NCBI GenBank assembly: GCA_965263205.1
Contig: CBDHHF010000022.1
Coordinates: forward strand, 106,279-170,278
Direction of reading: 5' to 3'
Length of the DNA: 64,000 nucleotides
From: JBCCIM01 sp965263205
GTDB lineage: Bacteria; Bacteroidota; Rhodothermia; Rhodothermales; JAHQVL01
The notes beneath the pieces were generated by a model, which searched no databases, was not told the origin of the DNA, and saw nothing but the letters and a program-made list of their open reading frames with translations. Shown one piece after another: positions 36,355 to 44,842 of the stretch; position 1 is the first letter of the stretch, and every line of letters begins with the position of its first letter. The position numbers and the translations under genes were made by a program.

Positions 36355-36603
36355 GTACAAGCAAATAAATATTGAGGGGGGCATAAATCTTATTCTGTAT
36401 AACAGAACGGTAAAAGCCAAAAACCTTCAACCTGTAACAGCAAACAGATCAATCCTTCAGGATTTATTTGCTTGCACTTAGAGCGTGCCTTGCTACAAAT
36501 CGACGAAGTGATACTTTCGTTACACCGAATTGAGAAACAGTAGATGAAATTGCGTATGCTTCAGTAGATTTTACATGTATACCTATTCATCAACAAAACA
36601 ATC
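36355..36603. other. Intergenic region with a short hairpin and a palindromic repeat copy
   Basis: This 249-base gap holds a TTCTGT/ACAGAA hairpin (36393-36407), possibly the terminator of the barrel gene, and then a copy of the palindromic repeat family (listed separately). Confidence 0.5.
36412..36479 (+). repeat. Palindromic repeat family, copy C
   Basis: The copy has the two-part layout seen elsewhere: AACCTTCAACCTGTAAC, then a core CAAACAGATCAATCC...GGATT...TTGCAC (about 36440-36477). The core is an imperfect palindrome matching the copies at about 38950-39023, 35674-35742 and, reversed, 35452-35520. Confidence 0.75.
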
Positions 36604-36846
36604 ATGAGTGTAGCTGTAGCTTCATGGATTTGGGGCATCGTCGCGCTGTACCTGGGTATGGGTGTATTGTTTTCCCTCCCCTTTATGCTCTTGCGGCTAA
36701 AGAAAAGCGACCCTGATGCTGCGCATGCCACATGGGGGTTCAAGCTCATTGTACTCCCGGGAGTCATCCTGCTGTGGCCGGCCCTGGCCCGCCGATGGAT
36801 CGCCGGCATCGATGCACCACAAGAAGAGCGCTCACCGCACCGGTAA
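36604..36846 (+). CDS. Small two-helix membrane protein of the Rieske cluster
   Basis: The 80-residue protein has two predicted membrane helices (about 5-30 and 47-67) and a polar C-terminal tail. No family is recognised. Its ATG is in frame with a clear hydrophobic start, and it is followed 35 bases later by another small membrane protein and then the Rieske/ferric-reductase-like gene, all co-directional. It is likely a small subunit or assembly factor of that membrane complex; this is inferred from position. Confidence 0.6.
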   Translation: MSVAVASWIWGIVALYLGMGVLFSLPFMLLRLKKSDPDAAHATWGFKLIVLPGVILLWPALARRWIAGIDAPQEERSPHR

Positions 36847-36881
36847 CCCCGCCAAAGCGCCGCAACTGGACTAAATCAACC

Positions 36882-37043
36882 ATGAACAGACCCCTGAGAA
36901 AACGGCACAAAGTGCTCATCATTCTTTTGTCGATTGTTGTGCCGCTGCTTTTTGCGGCGGCCCTTACGGTACGGCAACCAACCCTGCCAACCAACCAAAG
37001 TATTCCGGTACAAGCTGACTCACCAGCATCCACTACCCCCTAA
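36882..37043 (+). CDS. Very small membrane protein (53 residues)
   Basis: The start at 36882 (M-N-R-P-L-R-K-R-H-K-V) is chosen because positively charged residues precede a single hydrophobic helix (L-I-I-L-L-S-I-V-V-P-L-L-F-A-A-A-L). A frame extension upstream is a shadow of the preceding gene. It sits in a gap of the right size between the two-helix protein and the Rieske gene, all on the plus strand. Function is unknown; a small subunit of the respiratory cluster is the simplest guess. Confidence 0.5.
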   Translation: MNRPLRKRHKVLIILLSIVVPLLFAAALTVRQPTLPTNQSIPVQADSPASTTP

Positions 37044-37066
37044 CCACCAGGCAACACAACATTACC

Positions 37067-38098
37067 TTGGGACACGCATACCAGGCTGTCGGCTGGAACC
37101 GGCAGAAACGCATGTACGACCTGACCCTGTGGGGCGGCATCGTACTTTATCTAGGGCTCTTCATTGGCCTCGGCAGTGCATTTCATCCCAATGCTACCGC
37201 CGAAACACTGCTAATCAGGGGACTGGGCACAGCGGCTTTCCTGTTGCTGCACGTGATCCTCGTGATCGGGCCCCTATGCCGGCTAAATACCCGGTTTTTA
37301 CCGCTGCTGTATAACCGTCGCCACATGGGCGTTTCCATGTTTATCCTCGCATTGGCGCACGGTATCTTCAGCATGATCCAGTTTCATGCGCTGGCTGATC
37401 TTAATCCTCTCATTAGCTTGCTGGTAAGTAATGGTCACTATTCCAGCCTTGCAAACTTTCCGTTCCAACCGCTCGGCTTGCTGGCACTGGTTATTCTGCT
37501 ATTCATGGCAGCCACCAGCCACGACTATTGGTTGAGTAATCTCTCAGCACCTACCTGGAAAGCCCTGCATATGCTCGTGTATGTCGCATACGGCCTGATC
37601 GTCTTGCATGTCGCGTTTGGCATTTTGCAAGCGGAGACCAGTCCTGTCTTAACAGGACTCATGATCCTGGGGTTTGTGCTTGTGCTGGGACTTCACCTGG
37701 TTGCAGCATTCAGAGAAAGCAAAGGTGATGTGCCTTTGCAAACTTCCGGCGATTATGTAGCGGTTTGCCATGTGGATGAGATTCCTGAGAACCGCGCAAA
37801 AATTGCAACCATTGCCGGCGACCGTGTTGCGGTGTTCAAATATGATGGTAAAATCTCGGCAGTAGCCAATGCGTGTCAGCACCAGAACGGACCACTGGGA
37901 GAAGGCCGAATTATCGACGGCTTCATTACATGCCCCTGGCATGGGTATCAGTATTGCCCACACAACGGCCAATCGCCGGCTCCATTTACCGAAAAAATTC
38001 CGACATTCAACGTAAAAATTGAAAACGGGCAGGTTTTGGTAGCAACAACCCCTAACAAAGCCGGCACCGAGGTAGAGCCCGCCGCTATCCAAGCTTAA
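37067..38098 (+). CDS. Rieske-domain protein with ferric-reductase-like heme membrane domain
   Basis: The 343-residue protein combines a six-helix ferric-reductase-like transmembrane region (about 20-220; His residues in L-L-H-V-I-L-V-I-G-P-L, M-F-I-L-A-L-A-H-G and L-H-M-L-V-Y-V-A that would hold b-type heme) with a C-terminal Rieske [2Fe-2S] domain (about 230-330; C-Q-H-Q and C-P-W-H-G-Y). The start codon is apparently TTG at 37067 (G-H-A-Y-Q-A-V...), with an ATG at 37112 as an alternative; I keep TTG because the N-terminal G-H-x-Y-x-A-V-x-W-N-R stretch looks conserved in relatives. It should move electrons through the inner membrane to or from a soluble partner. It forms a cluster with the two small membrane genes before and the Cys-rich protein after. 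Confidence 0.8.
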   Translation: MGHAYQAVGWNRQKRMYDLTLWGGIVLYLGLFIGLGSAFHPNATAETLLIRGLGTAAFLLLHVILVIGPLCRLNTRFLPLLYNRRHMGVSMFILALAHGIFSMIQFHALADLNPLISLLVSNGHYSSLANFPFQPLGLLALVILLFMAATSHDYWLSNLSAPTWKALHMLVYVAYGLIVLHVAFGILQAETSPVLTGLMILGFVLVLGLHLVAAFRESKGDVPLQTSGDYVAVCHVDEIPENRAKIATIAGDRVAVFKYDGKISAVANACQHQNGPLGEGRIIDGFITCPWHGYQYCPHNGQSPAPFTEKIPTFNVKIENGQVLVATTPNKAGTEVEPAAIQA

Positions 38099-38113
38099 CG
38101 AACAAATAATCCT

Positions 38114-38878
38114 GTGAAGAACGACGATTTTTATATTGGGTACCTCGAAAAAGCGCCGGCTCCCGTTGGTCGTTTTACTAAAAAAGCAGTCGGTGCGCTC
38201 CTGGTACTAACCGCGGTTGTTGCTTTATTGCTTGTTACAGGGCAAAAAGCGTTCTATCCGAGCACCTTCGAGTTTCTGCAATACCAAACCTTTACGGGCA
38301 CCTTCCATAGCCACCCCTACCCGATGCTCCAGGTGATGACGCCGTCTACAGCTGGCGGCGTTCCCACATACCAGCACCACTACCTCGTAAAAGAAGGTAA
38401 ATTTGGGACACAGGATCTGATGGCTGATTTTGAAGGCAAACGGGTCACGCTGGAAGGCACCCGCATTTACAGGGATAACCTGCAGATGATCGAAATCAAA
38501 GGCGGCACACTCATGCACGCTGATGAAGCCGCTAACCCTCCCGCGGTGCACGAACGCAGTCTGGGGACGTTTACACTTCAGGGCGAGATTGTAGACAGCA
38601 AGTGTTTTCTTGGCGTGATGAACCCGGGAAGCGAAAAACCACATCGCGCCTGTGCTACCCGATGCATCAGCGGCGGCATTCCCCCACTTTTTGTGGTTCG
38701 GGATGATGCAGGCAACGTCAGCTATCTGCAACTACAGGCAACAAATGGCAGTACCGTGAACAGGGATGTACTCCATATGGTCGCGGAACCCGTGGAAATC
38801 ACAGGCGAGGTTTTTCAGCTCGCAGACCTGTTGATTTTAAAAGCAGATCCCGCCACCTACAAGAGACTCAATAGTTGA
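38114..38878 (+). CDS. Membrane-anchored protein with conserved Cys motif, Rieske cluster
   Basis: The start is GTG at 38114 (K-N-D-D-F-Y-I-G-Y after the initiator). The 254-residue protein has one N-terminal membrane segment (about 26-42) and a periplasmic domain with D-S-K-C-F-L-G-V-M and a later H-R-A-C-A-T-R-C-I-S-G-G-I-P-P. The paired cysteines suggest metal or disulfide redox use. I recall similar proteins next to Rieske/heme membrane proteins, but no family name. It lies 15 bases after the Rieske gene, so the four genes 36604-38878 form one operon-like unit. Confidence 0.65.
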   Translation: MKNDDFYIGYLEKAPAPVGRFTKKAVGALLVLTAVVALLLVTGQKAFYPSTFEFLQYQTFTGTFHSHPYPMLQVMTPSTAGGVPTYQHHYLVKEGKFGTQDLMADFEGKRVTLEGTRIYRDNLQMIEIKGGTLMHADEAANPPAVHERSLGTFTLQGEIVDSKCFLGVMNPGSEKPHRACATRCISGGIPPLFVVRDDAGNVSYLQLQATNGSTVNRDVLHMVAEPVEITGEVFQLADLLILKADPATYKRLNS

Positions 38879-38949
38879 CCAAGGCAGAAAGTGCAAACAC
38901 AAAAACCCTGAAGGTTGCGCATATGTCCTCATAAAGAATCAACAAAGGT

Positions 38950-39023
38950 CTAAGGCAAAAAACCTTAAACCTGTAACCTGCAACTGCAAAAACATAAATC
39001 CGAAAGGATTAATGTGTTGCACT
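38950..39023 (+). repeat. Palindromic repeat family, copy D
   Basis: The copy carries the left module AACCTTAAACCTGTAACC (38961-38978) and the core with AATCC...GGATT...TTGCAC ending about 39022. It lies between the Rieske-cluster gene and the olsB-like gene and is the best preserved example of the two-part layout. Confidence 0.75.
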
Positions 39024-39048
39024 TACCCCGGTCCAACCCACCAAACCC

Positions 39049-39864
39049 ATGAGTGCTTTACCAAAAACACGTATTCCACACGATGTGGTCTACCCTCGAT
39101 TTACTGCGTACTTGCCACCCGGCGTTATTCGCGATGGCAAATACGAGCTTCGCTTTGCCAGCACCCGCGAAGAGCTCGACGCAATAGAGCGACTGCGCTT
39201 CGAAGTGTTCAATCTTGAGTTGGAAGAAGGACTTGCTGCATCGTACGATACGGGTAAAGACGAAGACGCGTTCGACCAGGTTTGTCATCATATGATGATC
39301 TACAAAGCCTCGGCCGGCGTAGTCGGCACGTACCGGTTTCAAACCGTCGAAATGGCAACAGAAGGCGGCCTCGGATTCTATTCTGCCTCAGAATTCGATA
39401 TGAGAACCTTGCCAGAGGACGTGATTAAAGCGGGTGTTGAACTTGGCAGAGCCTGCATTGCCAAAGAACACCGTAGCCTGAAAGTGCTCTATTTGCTCTG
39501 GAAAGGCATTGGGATGTACTTGATGCACAACAAGCGTCGTTACCTGTTTGGCTGTACCTCGCTCACCAGCCAAGACCCTGCCGAAGGCCTGGGCGTGTAC
39601 AATTTATTACAGCAACAGGGACACGTACATCCAGACATTACTGTACTGCCGCAACCCGATTTCACCTGTATCCCTGAAACGGATGACCTGGCAGCAAACA
39701 CCAAACCCCGCGTCCCTCGCCTGATGCGGGCCTACCTGAGCCTCGGTGCGCAGGTGTGTAGCCCGCCGGCACTGGATCGGATGTTCAAAACGATCGACTA
39801 TTTTACGCTGTTCGATACGGCGCGCCTAACTGATCAGGCGAAATCGTATTTTATGCTAAAATAG
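39049..39864 (+). CDS. olsB: OlsB-like acyl-ACP-dependent N-acyltransferase
   Basis: The 271-residue protein has the GNAT-like acetyltransferase fold of the OlsB/hemolysin group (Y-E-L-R-F-A-S-T-R-E-E-L-D-A-I-E-R-L-R-F-E-V-F-N, then G-V-E-L-G-R-A-C-I, a family hallmark). OlsB makes lyso-ornithine lipid by joining a 3-hydroxyacyl chain to ornithine. The next gene is an OlsA-like acyltransferase (46 bases on), the standard partner, so the ornithine-lipid reading is well supported; a different amino acid is possible. A GCCGGC-N6-GCCGGC hairpin (39864-39881) overlaps the stop codon. Symbol is by family and context. Confidence 0.75.
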   Translation: MSALPKTRIPHDVVYPRFTAYLPPGVIRDGKYELRFASTREELDAIERLRFEVFNLELEEGLAASYDTGKDEDAFDQVCHHMMIYKASAGVVGTYRFQTVEMATEGGLGFYSASEFDMRTLPEDVIKAGVELGRACIAKEHRSLKVLYLLWKGIGMYLMHNKRRYLFGCTSLTSQDPAEGLGVYNLLQQQGHVHPDITVLPQPDFTCIPETDDLAANTKPRVPRLMRAYLSLGAQVCSPPALDRMFKTIDYFTLFDTARLTDQAKSYFMLK

Positions 39865-39910
39865 CCGGCTCGCTTGCCGGCCGATTATCGCTTCCACTCG
39901 TCTTCGCGCG

Positions 39911-40669
39911 ATGACTATGCGGACACTCCGCGCATCATACAGACTGCTTTTGCTTTGCCTGCTCACAGCCATCCTCACCGTAATTTGGCTGGGACGCATC
40001 CCATTGCTTCGACCAGAAAAGAGGAATTCCTGGCGAGGTACCATGGTTGGGCTGTGGGCGCGTAATGCGGCGCGTATCATGCACGTGAACATACAGGTAA
40101 AAGGCAAACCGCCCCTATCACCTTTTTTTCTGGTATCCAACCATCTCAGTTACCTCGACATCATACTGTATCAAACCCAGATGCCGTGCGTATTCGTAGC
40201 CAAGTCGGAGGTCGCCCACTGGCCGGTTATTGGATGGCTTGCCCGTGCCATTGGCACCCTGTTCATCAACAGGAAAAGTAAACGAGACGTGCTAAGGGTG
40301 AATCAAGAAATTGAACAAGCGCTAAGCAGTAGTGATGGCGTAATCCTTTTTCCGGAAGGGACCTCAAGCAAAGGGGAAACCGTACTGCCTTTTAAGACGG
40401 CAATCCTGGCCACCGTAACGAACATGGGATATCCGGCTTATTACGCGTCGGTAACGTATAAAACGCCCGCCAACGAACCCTCAGCAGCCCAGGTGATTTG
40501 CTGGTGGGGTGATATGACGTTTGCAGACCACGTTTTCAATATGCTGAAATTGCCTCATTTCGAAGCCACCATTACGTTTGGTGCAAACGCCGTAGCCGCT
40601 ACCGACAGAAAAGAAATGGCCCACCTGCTGAATGCACGTGTTGTAGACAGCTTCGTGCCCGTAGTTTAA
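39911..40669 (+). CDS. olsA: PlsC/OlsA-like O-acyltransferase
   Basis: The 252-residue protein has an N-terminal membrane segment (L-L-L-L-C-L-L-T-A-I-L-T-V-I-W-L) and the PlsC motifs N-H-L-S-Y-L-D (HX4D) and F-P-E-G-T-S-S. Placed directly after the OlsB-like gene, it is likely OlsA: adding the second acyl chain to the lyso-aminolipid. A plain lysophosphatidate acyltransferase is also possible on sequence alone. The downstream DinB-like gene starts 11 bases later. Confidence 0.75.
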   Translation: MTMRTLRASYRLLLLCLLTAILTVIWLGRIPLLRPEKRNSWRGTMVGLWARNAARIMHVNIQVKGKPPLSPFFLVSNHLSYLDIILYQTQMPCVFVAKSEVAHWPVIGWLARAIGTLFINRKSKRDVLRVNQEIEQALSSSDGVILFPEGTSSKGETVLPFKTAILATVTNMGYPAYYASVTYKTPANEPSAAQVICWWGDMTFADHVFNMLKLPHFEATITFGANAVAATDRKEMAHLLNARVVDSFVPVV

Positions 40670-40680
40670 TCTTAAACACT

Positions 40681-41211
40681 ATGATCCATCTAAAAAATCT
40701 TATAGAAAACAACGTGTTGTGCCTGGAGCAGGGTATCACTCTCTTGCGCGACATGGAAGATGCAGTTTATACGCACACGTCATCTCCCATATACAACAGC
40801 GGCATTGGCGATCACTACAGGCACTGTGTTGAGCACTATCTTTGTTTTCTCGATGGGGTTGCTGCGCGACGGGTTGATTACGATGCCCGCAAACGCGACT
40901 TGCGGATTGCAACAGAGCGCAATTATGCCATCGAGGTAACCCGACGAATCATCGACCGGTTAAATCAGGTGGCCTGTGAAGGGGTTGAACTGCATGTAAA
41001 GATGGATTGCCGGATGGATGATGAGGAAGGGGCCATCTGGACCAACTCCACGCCTGAGCGCGACCTCCAGTATCTGCAGGCCCATACCATCCATCACTAC
41101 GCCCTCATCGCTATGATTCTACGTCTGCAGGGCTACGAACCTGGTGAAGGATTTGGTGTAGCACCATCTACACTAACCTATCAGAAACAACGCGAGACCC
41201 AGGCGGCATGA
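40681..41211 (+). CDS. DinB-like four-helix protein
   Basis: The 176-residue protein is all-helical, with histidines placed like the DinB/YfiT metal triad (G-D-H-Y-R-H-C-V-E-H near residues 43-52 and H-T-I-H-H-Y-A near 140-146). DinB-like proteins include thiol-dependent transferases and metal-binding proteins of unknown use. The stop at 41211 overlaps the next start by 4 bases (ATGA), so the two are translationally coupled. Its role with the acyltransferases is unknown. Confidence 0.7.
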   Translation: MIHLKNLIENNVLCLEQGITLLRDMEDAVYTHTSSPIYNSGIGDHYRHCVEHYLCFLDGVAARRVDYDARKRDLRIATERNYAIEVTRRIIDRLNQVACEGVELHVKMDCRMDDEEGAIWTNSTPERDLQYLQAHTIHHYALIAMILRLQGYEPGEGFGVAPSTLTYQKQRETQAA

Positions 41212-43835
41212 GCCCAGTACGTGATGCGGATTCCGTGAGCGAAAGTACCCCCGAAAAGAAAAGCCGCTGGCGTTATATCGCCTGCGTTTTTCTATTGCTT
41301 CTGCTTGTTTCACATGTTGTCCGCTGGACCCAGCGCGACACCATTAACCTGCGCGACGACCAGATCAGCCTCCAGTTACCGGTTGTCGAAAAAAATGAAC
41401 CGGGTGATACGTATGTGACAACCGCATACACCCTGCTCGAACCCGACGCGTCGCTCTATCCCGATCCAACCACGCTTGTCCTCCTACATGGCAGCCCGAT
41501 GGCGTCCATGTCCATGATCCCCCTGGCACACGCACTGCCCGATTCGTTCCGGATACTTGTCCCCGATTTGCCTGGTTTTGGACGTTCCACATCTCGTATC
41601 CCTGATTATTCCGTTGATGCACACGCCGTGTATCTGAATGCCATGCTGGATTCGCTTGGCATAGATGAAGCCCACTATGTGGCCTATAGTATGAGCGGCG
41701 GCGTTGCCTTGCAGGCTTATGCTCGCGCGCCTGAAAAAGTGGCGTCGGTTGTGATGTTATCAGCCATTGGCGTACAGGAGTTGGAGCTGTTGGGTAGTTA
41801 TCTGATGAACCATACCGTACACGGCTTGCAGCTTGGATTTCTATGGAGCTTGCAGGAACTGACCCCACACATGGGGTTGATGGATCATGCCCTGCTCAAC
41901 ACCTCCTATGCACGCAATTTCTACGACACCGACCAGCGCCCATTACGGGAAATTCTAAATCGTTTTGAACCGCCCATGCTGATTATGCACGGCGAACAGG
42001 ACATGCAAGTCCCCCTGGACGCGGCCCTCGAACACGAACGCATCGTGCCACAAAGTGAAGTGGCGTTGTTTGACGGAGGCCACGGGATCGTGTTTAACCC
42101 CAGTACATCGTTTGTAGCGTCATTGGTAGGGTTTGTCGAAAAGGTCGAACAGGGTGAGGCAGCAACACGGGCAACCGCTACGCCGGCTCGCATCACAGCT
42201 GCAGAAGCACCCTTTGAGAAAGATGCCTTCCCAAAGGCAAAAGGTCTTACGTTGCTCGTTTACATGCTATTGATTGCGCTGGCAACGCTCGTCACGGAAG
42301 ATGGCGCAAGCATCGGTGCCGGCTTGTTGGTTGCCCAGGGGACGATGGCATACTTCCCCGCCATGCTGGCCTGTCTGATTGGCATTGTGGTGGGCGATGT
42401 ACTGCTGTTTCTCGCCGGCCGGCACATCAGCGGCCCGATGTTGTCGCGACGCCCGTTTAGCTGGTTTTTCAGCAAAGACGCCATTGCAGGCGCCTCCAAG
42501 TGGCTCGAACGGCGCGGTGGTGCGGTGATTATTGCAAGTCGGTTTATTCCGGGTAGCAGATTGCCCACGTACGTAGCAGCCGGCTCCCTTGGGTTGCCGC
42601 TGTGGAAATTCCTGCTTTACTTCATCGTAGCCTCCATACTGTGGACGCCGATGCTCGTTTGGCTTGCCGTTATTTTTGGCGAACAACTGCTTACCCGATT
42701 TTTGGATGTGTATGAGACCTACGCGCTGTGGGTTTTCCTTGGCTTACTTGTTGGCATCTGGGGACTCATGAAGCTCGTTGTGCCCCTGTTCAGCCACGAG
42801 GGCCGGCGATCGCTTGTGGGTGCCTGGCGCCGGCGGCGGAATTGGGAGTTTTGGCCCATGTGGTTGTTCTATCCACCGATTGTGCTATACGTGTTGTACC
42901 TCGGCATCCGCTACCGATCGTTTACATTATTTACCGCTTCCAATCCGGGTATAGCGTTGGGCGGACTTGTTGGGGAGTCCAAAGCAAACATTCTCACCCA
43001 ACTGAATGGCAACAGCGAGTATGTTGCACAGTTTGCAGCCATCAATACAGGTGGTGCAACGGCAGATCGGGTTGCTGCGGTGCGCGCCTTTATGGAGCAA
43101 GCCAATCTGTCCTATCCCATTATACTGAAGCCCGACACAGGCGAACGGGGCAAAGAAGTTACCAAGGTGCATAGCGAGGCGGAAATCCACGAGTATCTAC
43201 AAAACCATCCATCGTTAGTTATTGCGCAAGCCTATGCGCCGGGGCAAGAATACGGTATTTTCTACTACCGCTATCCTGAAGCATCAACAGGAGAAATCTT
43301 CTCGATCACGGACAAGCAGTTTCCACGCGTGACGGGCAATGGCAAGCACAACCTGCGACGATTAATTGTGGATGATGAGCGGGCGGTATGTATGGCACAG
43401 CATTATTTCAAAGCCAACCAGGAACGGTTGTTTGATGTGCCGGCAGCGGGAGAGGAAATTCAGTTGATCGATATCGGCACCCACAGCCGCGGTAGTGTAT
43501 TTCTCGATGGTGCTGCCATCGAAACGCCGGCGTTGAGCGCCGCTATCGACCGGGTCAGCAAATCCTTTGACGGCTTCTACTTTGGCCGATTCGACATTCG
43601 CACTCCCTCGCTAGACGATTTCCAGCGTGGGGAGAACTTTAAGATCGTAGAACTAAATGGAGTCACGTCGGAAGCGACGCATATCTACGACCCCAAAAAC
43701 AGTTTATTTAAAGCATACCGCATTCTGCGTGCGCAGTGGCGGATTGCTTTTGAAATTGGCGACCAGAACAGGACGCGTGGCTTCAAGCCGGCGTCACTCC
43801 GGGAGGTTCTTGGCCGCGTTCTCGGGCTTTCCTGA
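41208..43835 (+). CDS. Triple fusion: alpha/beta hydrolase + DedA membrane domain + ATP-grasp ligase
   Basis: The 875-residue protein joins three modules. Residues about 85-315 form an alpha/beta hydrolase after an N-terminal membrane helix (22-38): oxyanion L-H-G-S-P, nucleophile S163 in S-M-S-G-G, D265 in H-G-E-Q-D, H292 in G-G-H-G. Residues about 345-525 are a DedA/SNARE-associated membrane domain with the R-F-I-P-G-S-R motif. Residues about 575-865 are an ATP-grasp ligase-like domain (S-N-P-G-I-A-L-G-G-L-V-G-E-S-K, P-I-I-L-K-P-D-T-G-E-R-G, and I-V-E-L-N-G-V near the end). Frame is continuous, so the fusion is genuine in this sequence. With the olsB/olsA genes just upstream, it could attach or trim an amino-acid group on a lipid and move that lipid across the membrane; this is inference. 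Confidence 0.8.
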   Translation: MSPVRDADSVSESTPEKKSRWRYIACVFLLLLLVSHVVRWTQRDTINLRDDQISLQLPVVEKNEPGDTYVTTAYTLLEPDASLYPDPTTLVLLHGSPMASMSMIPLAHALPDSFRILVPDLPGFGRSTSRIPDYSVDAHAVYLNAMLDSLGIDEAHYVAYSMSGGVALQAYARAPEKVASVVMLSAIGVQELELLGSYLMNHTVHGLQLGFLWSLQELTPHMGLMDHALLNTSYARNFYDTDQRPLREILNRFEPPMLIMHGEQDMQVPLDAALEHERIVPQSEVALFDGGHGIVFNPSTSFVASLVGFVEKVEQGEAATRATATPARITAAEAPFEKDAFPKAKGLTLLVYMLLIALATLVTEDGASIGAGLLVAQGTMAYFPAMLACLIGIVVGDVLLFLAGRHISGPMLSRRPFSWFFSKDAIAGASKWLERRGGAVIIASRFIPGSRLPTYVAAGSLGLPLWKFLLYFIVASILWTPMLVWLAVIFGEQLLTRFLDVYETYALWVFLGLLVGIWGLMKLVVPLFSHEGRRSLVGAWRRRRNWEFWPMWLFYPPIVLYVLYLGIRYRSFTLFTASNPGIALGGLVGESKANILTQLNGNSEYVAQFAAINTGGATADRVAAVRAFMEQANLSYPIILKPDTGERGKEVTKVHSEAEIHEYLQNHPSLVIAQAYAPGQEYGIFYYRYPEASTGEIFSITDKQFPRVTGNGKHNLRRLIVDDERAVCMAQHYFKANQERLFDVPAAGEEIQLIDIGTHSRGSVFLDGAAIETPALSAAIDRVSKSFDGFYFGRFDIRTPSLDDFQRGENFKIVELNGVTSEATHIYDPKNSLFKAYRILRAQWRIAFEIGDQNRTRGFKPASLREVLGRVLGLS

Positions 43836-43841
43836 GGCTAT

Positions 43842-44318
43842 TCATTTGCCGGCGAGCAGCAATAACACCCGCTGAAAAAAAACCGCAATATGATTTTGCT
43901 TCAAGACAGCTCTAAAAAACGCAAAATAGTATTTACACCGAACCCTGAATACCCACATCCCAGCACTACTGCGTATGGTCCAGTGATCCGCCAGAACGTA
44001 GTCGCTGATGGCATCTGCGTACTCATCCAAAAAATCGCGTTGTGTGGGTTCAAAAACCTCTACAATCGTTTTTTCTGAATAGAAGAAACGCACCATTTTC
44101 ATAAAAACAGCGCCTGGCGCGGCATTCACTTCGTACGTACGGCGTGCAGACCGCGTTATTTCAACGAAACTGAATACCAGCAAGATAAAAGACACCAGGA
44201 TGCTGGGCATCGAAATATCAACTACTGCTTGGGGGCCATGTTTGAAGTACAAATACAGGAGAGAACCAAAAACAAAAGCCAGCAACAGTAAATTTATAAA
44301 CTTTATAAATCTATTCAT
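43842..44318 (-). CDS. Small membrane protein co-encoded with PadR regulator
   Basis: The 158-residue protein has two membrane helices (about 8-26 and 36-52) and a soluble half with F-F-Y-S-E-K-T-I-V-E-V-F-E-P, then a D-E-Y segment. The F-Y-S-x-K-T-x-x-x-V-F-E-P pattern resembles a conserved uncharacterised family I have seen in other phyla, but I cannot name it. It begins 7 bases after the PadR stop on the same strand, so it is likely the regulator's co-expressed target or partner. It converges with the triple-fusion gene, with 6 bases between stops. Confidence 0.6.
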   Translation of the reverse strand: MNRFIKFINLLLLAFVFGSLLYLYFKHGPQAVVDISMPSILVSFILLVFSFVEITRSARRTYEVNAAPGAVFMKMVRFFYSEKTIVEVFEPTQRDFLDEYADAISDYVLADHWTIRSSAGMWVFRVRCKYYFAFFRAVLKQNHIAVFFQRVLLLLAGK

Positions 44319-44325
44319 GAGTCAC

Positions 44326-44634
44326 CTAGTTTGTGGTGAACCACACGCCTTGCTGCGTAGATCTGAGCAGTTTCCAGGAGTCGAGCGCTTGCGCACCCTT
44401 GGCGGTGGCTATGTAGTGACGACGGGGTGGCCCCTTTTCGTCGGGTCGGGCTGGTTCTTTTTGTGAACTTACGTAGCCCTTCTGCTGCATACGGTTGAGC
44501 GTTACATAAACTGATCCTCGCTTCAAGAGTCCGTCCGACTGTTTTACCATCTCCAATCCATAGCCTTTTCGATGTGCGGTAAGAAAAGACAAGATGAAGG
44601 CTTCCCTGATCGTTAAGGATTTTACGGACTCCAT
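44326..44634 (-). CDS. PadR-family transcriptional regulator
   Basis: The 102-residue protein has the PadR winged helix: L-T-I-R-E-A-F-I-L-S-F-L, then G-Y-G-L-E-M-V, L-L-K-R-G-S-V-Y-V-T-L-N-R-M (recognition helix) and G-Y-V-S-S-Q-K for the wing. The C-terminal half is short, placing it in the compact group. It likely represses its own operon with the following membrane protein; a candidate operator lies upstream at 44685-44714. Confidence 0.85.
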   Translation of the reverse strand: MESVKSLTIREAFILSFLTAHRKGYGLEMVKQSDGLLKRGSVYVTLNRMQQKGYVSSQKEPARPDEKGPPRRHYIATAKGAQALDSWKLLRSTQQGVWFTTN

Positions 44635-44684
44635 TTTTCCATTAGCCGAGCATCATAGAGAATTATCAACGCTTTTTATAATTT

Positions 44685-44714
44685 CCCCTATACCAATGTA
44701 GGTGTAAATAGGGG
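44685..44714. promoter_or_regulatory. Candidate PadR operator (inverted repeat)
   Basis: CCCCTAT (44685-44691) is reversed at ATAGGGG (44708-44714), with an inner ACC...GGT pair around AATGTA. It lies 50-80 bases upstream of the PadR start, in the divergent region shared with the KDG kinase gene. Operator use is inferred from symmetry and position. Confidence 0.4.
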
Positions 44715-44842
44715 CATTCAACCAAAGACTTGCACGTAAAATCACCTACACGCAAGTTACTTTAAATCCCCACACATATAGGAGCTTTAGCGTTGCGCCA
44801 CCCCAGGCTACGCCGGCTCCTTGTTTAATTGAGGTACACATT

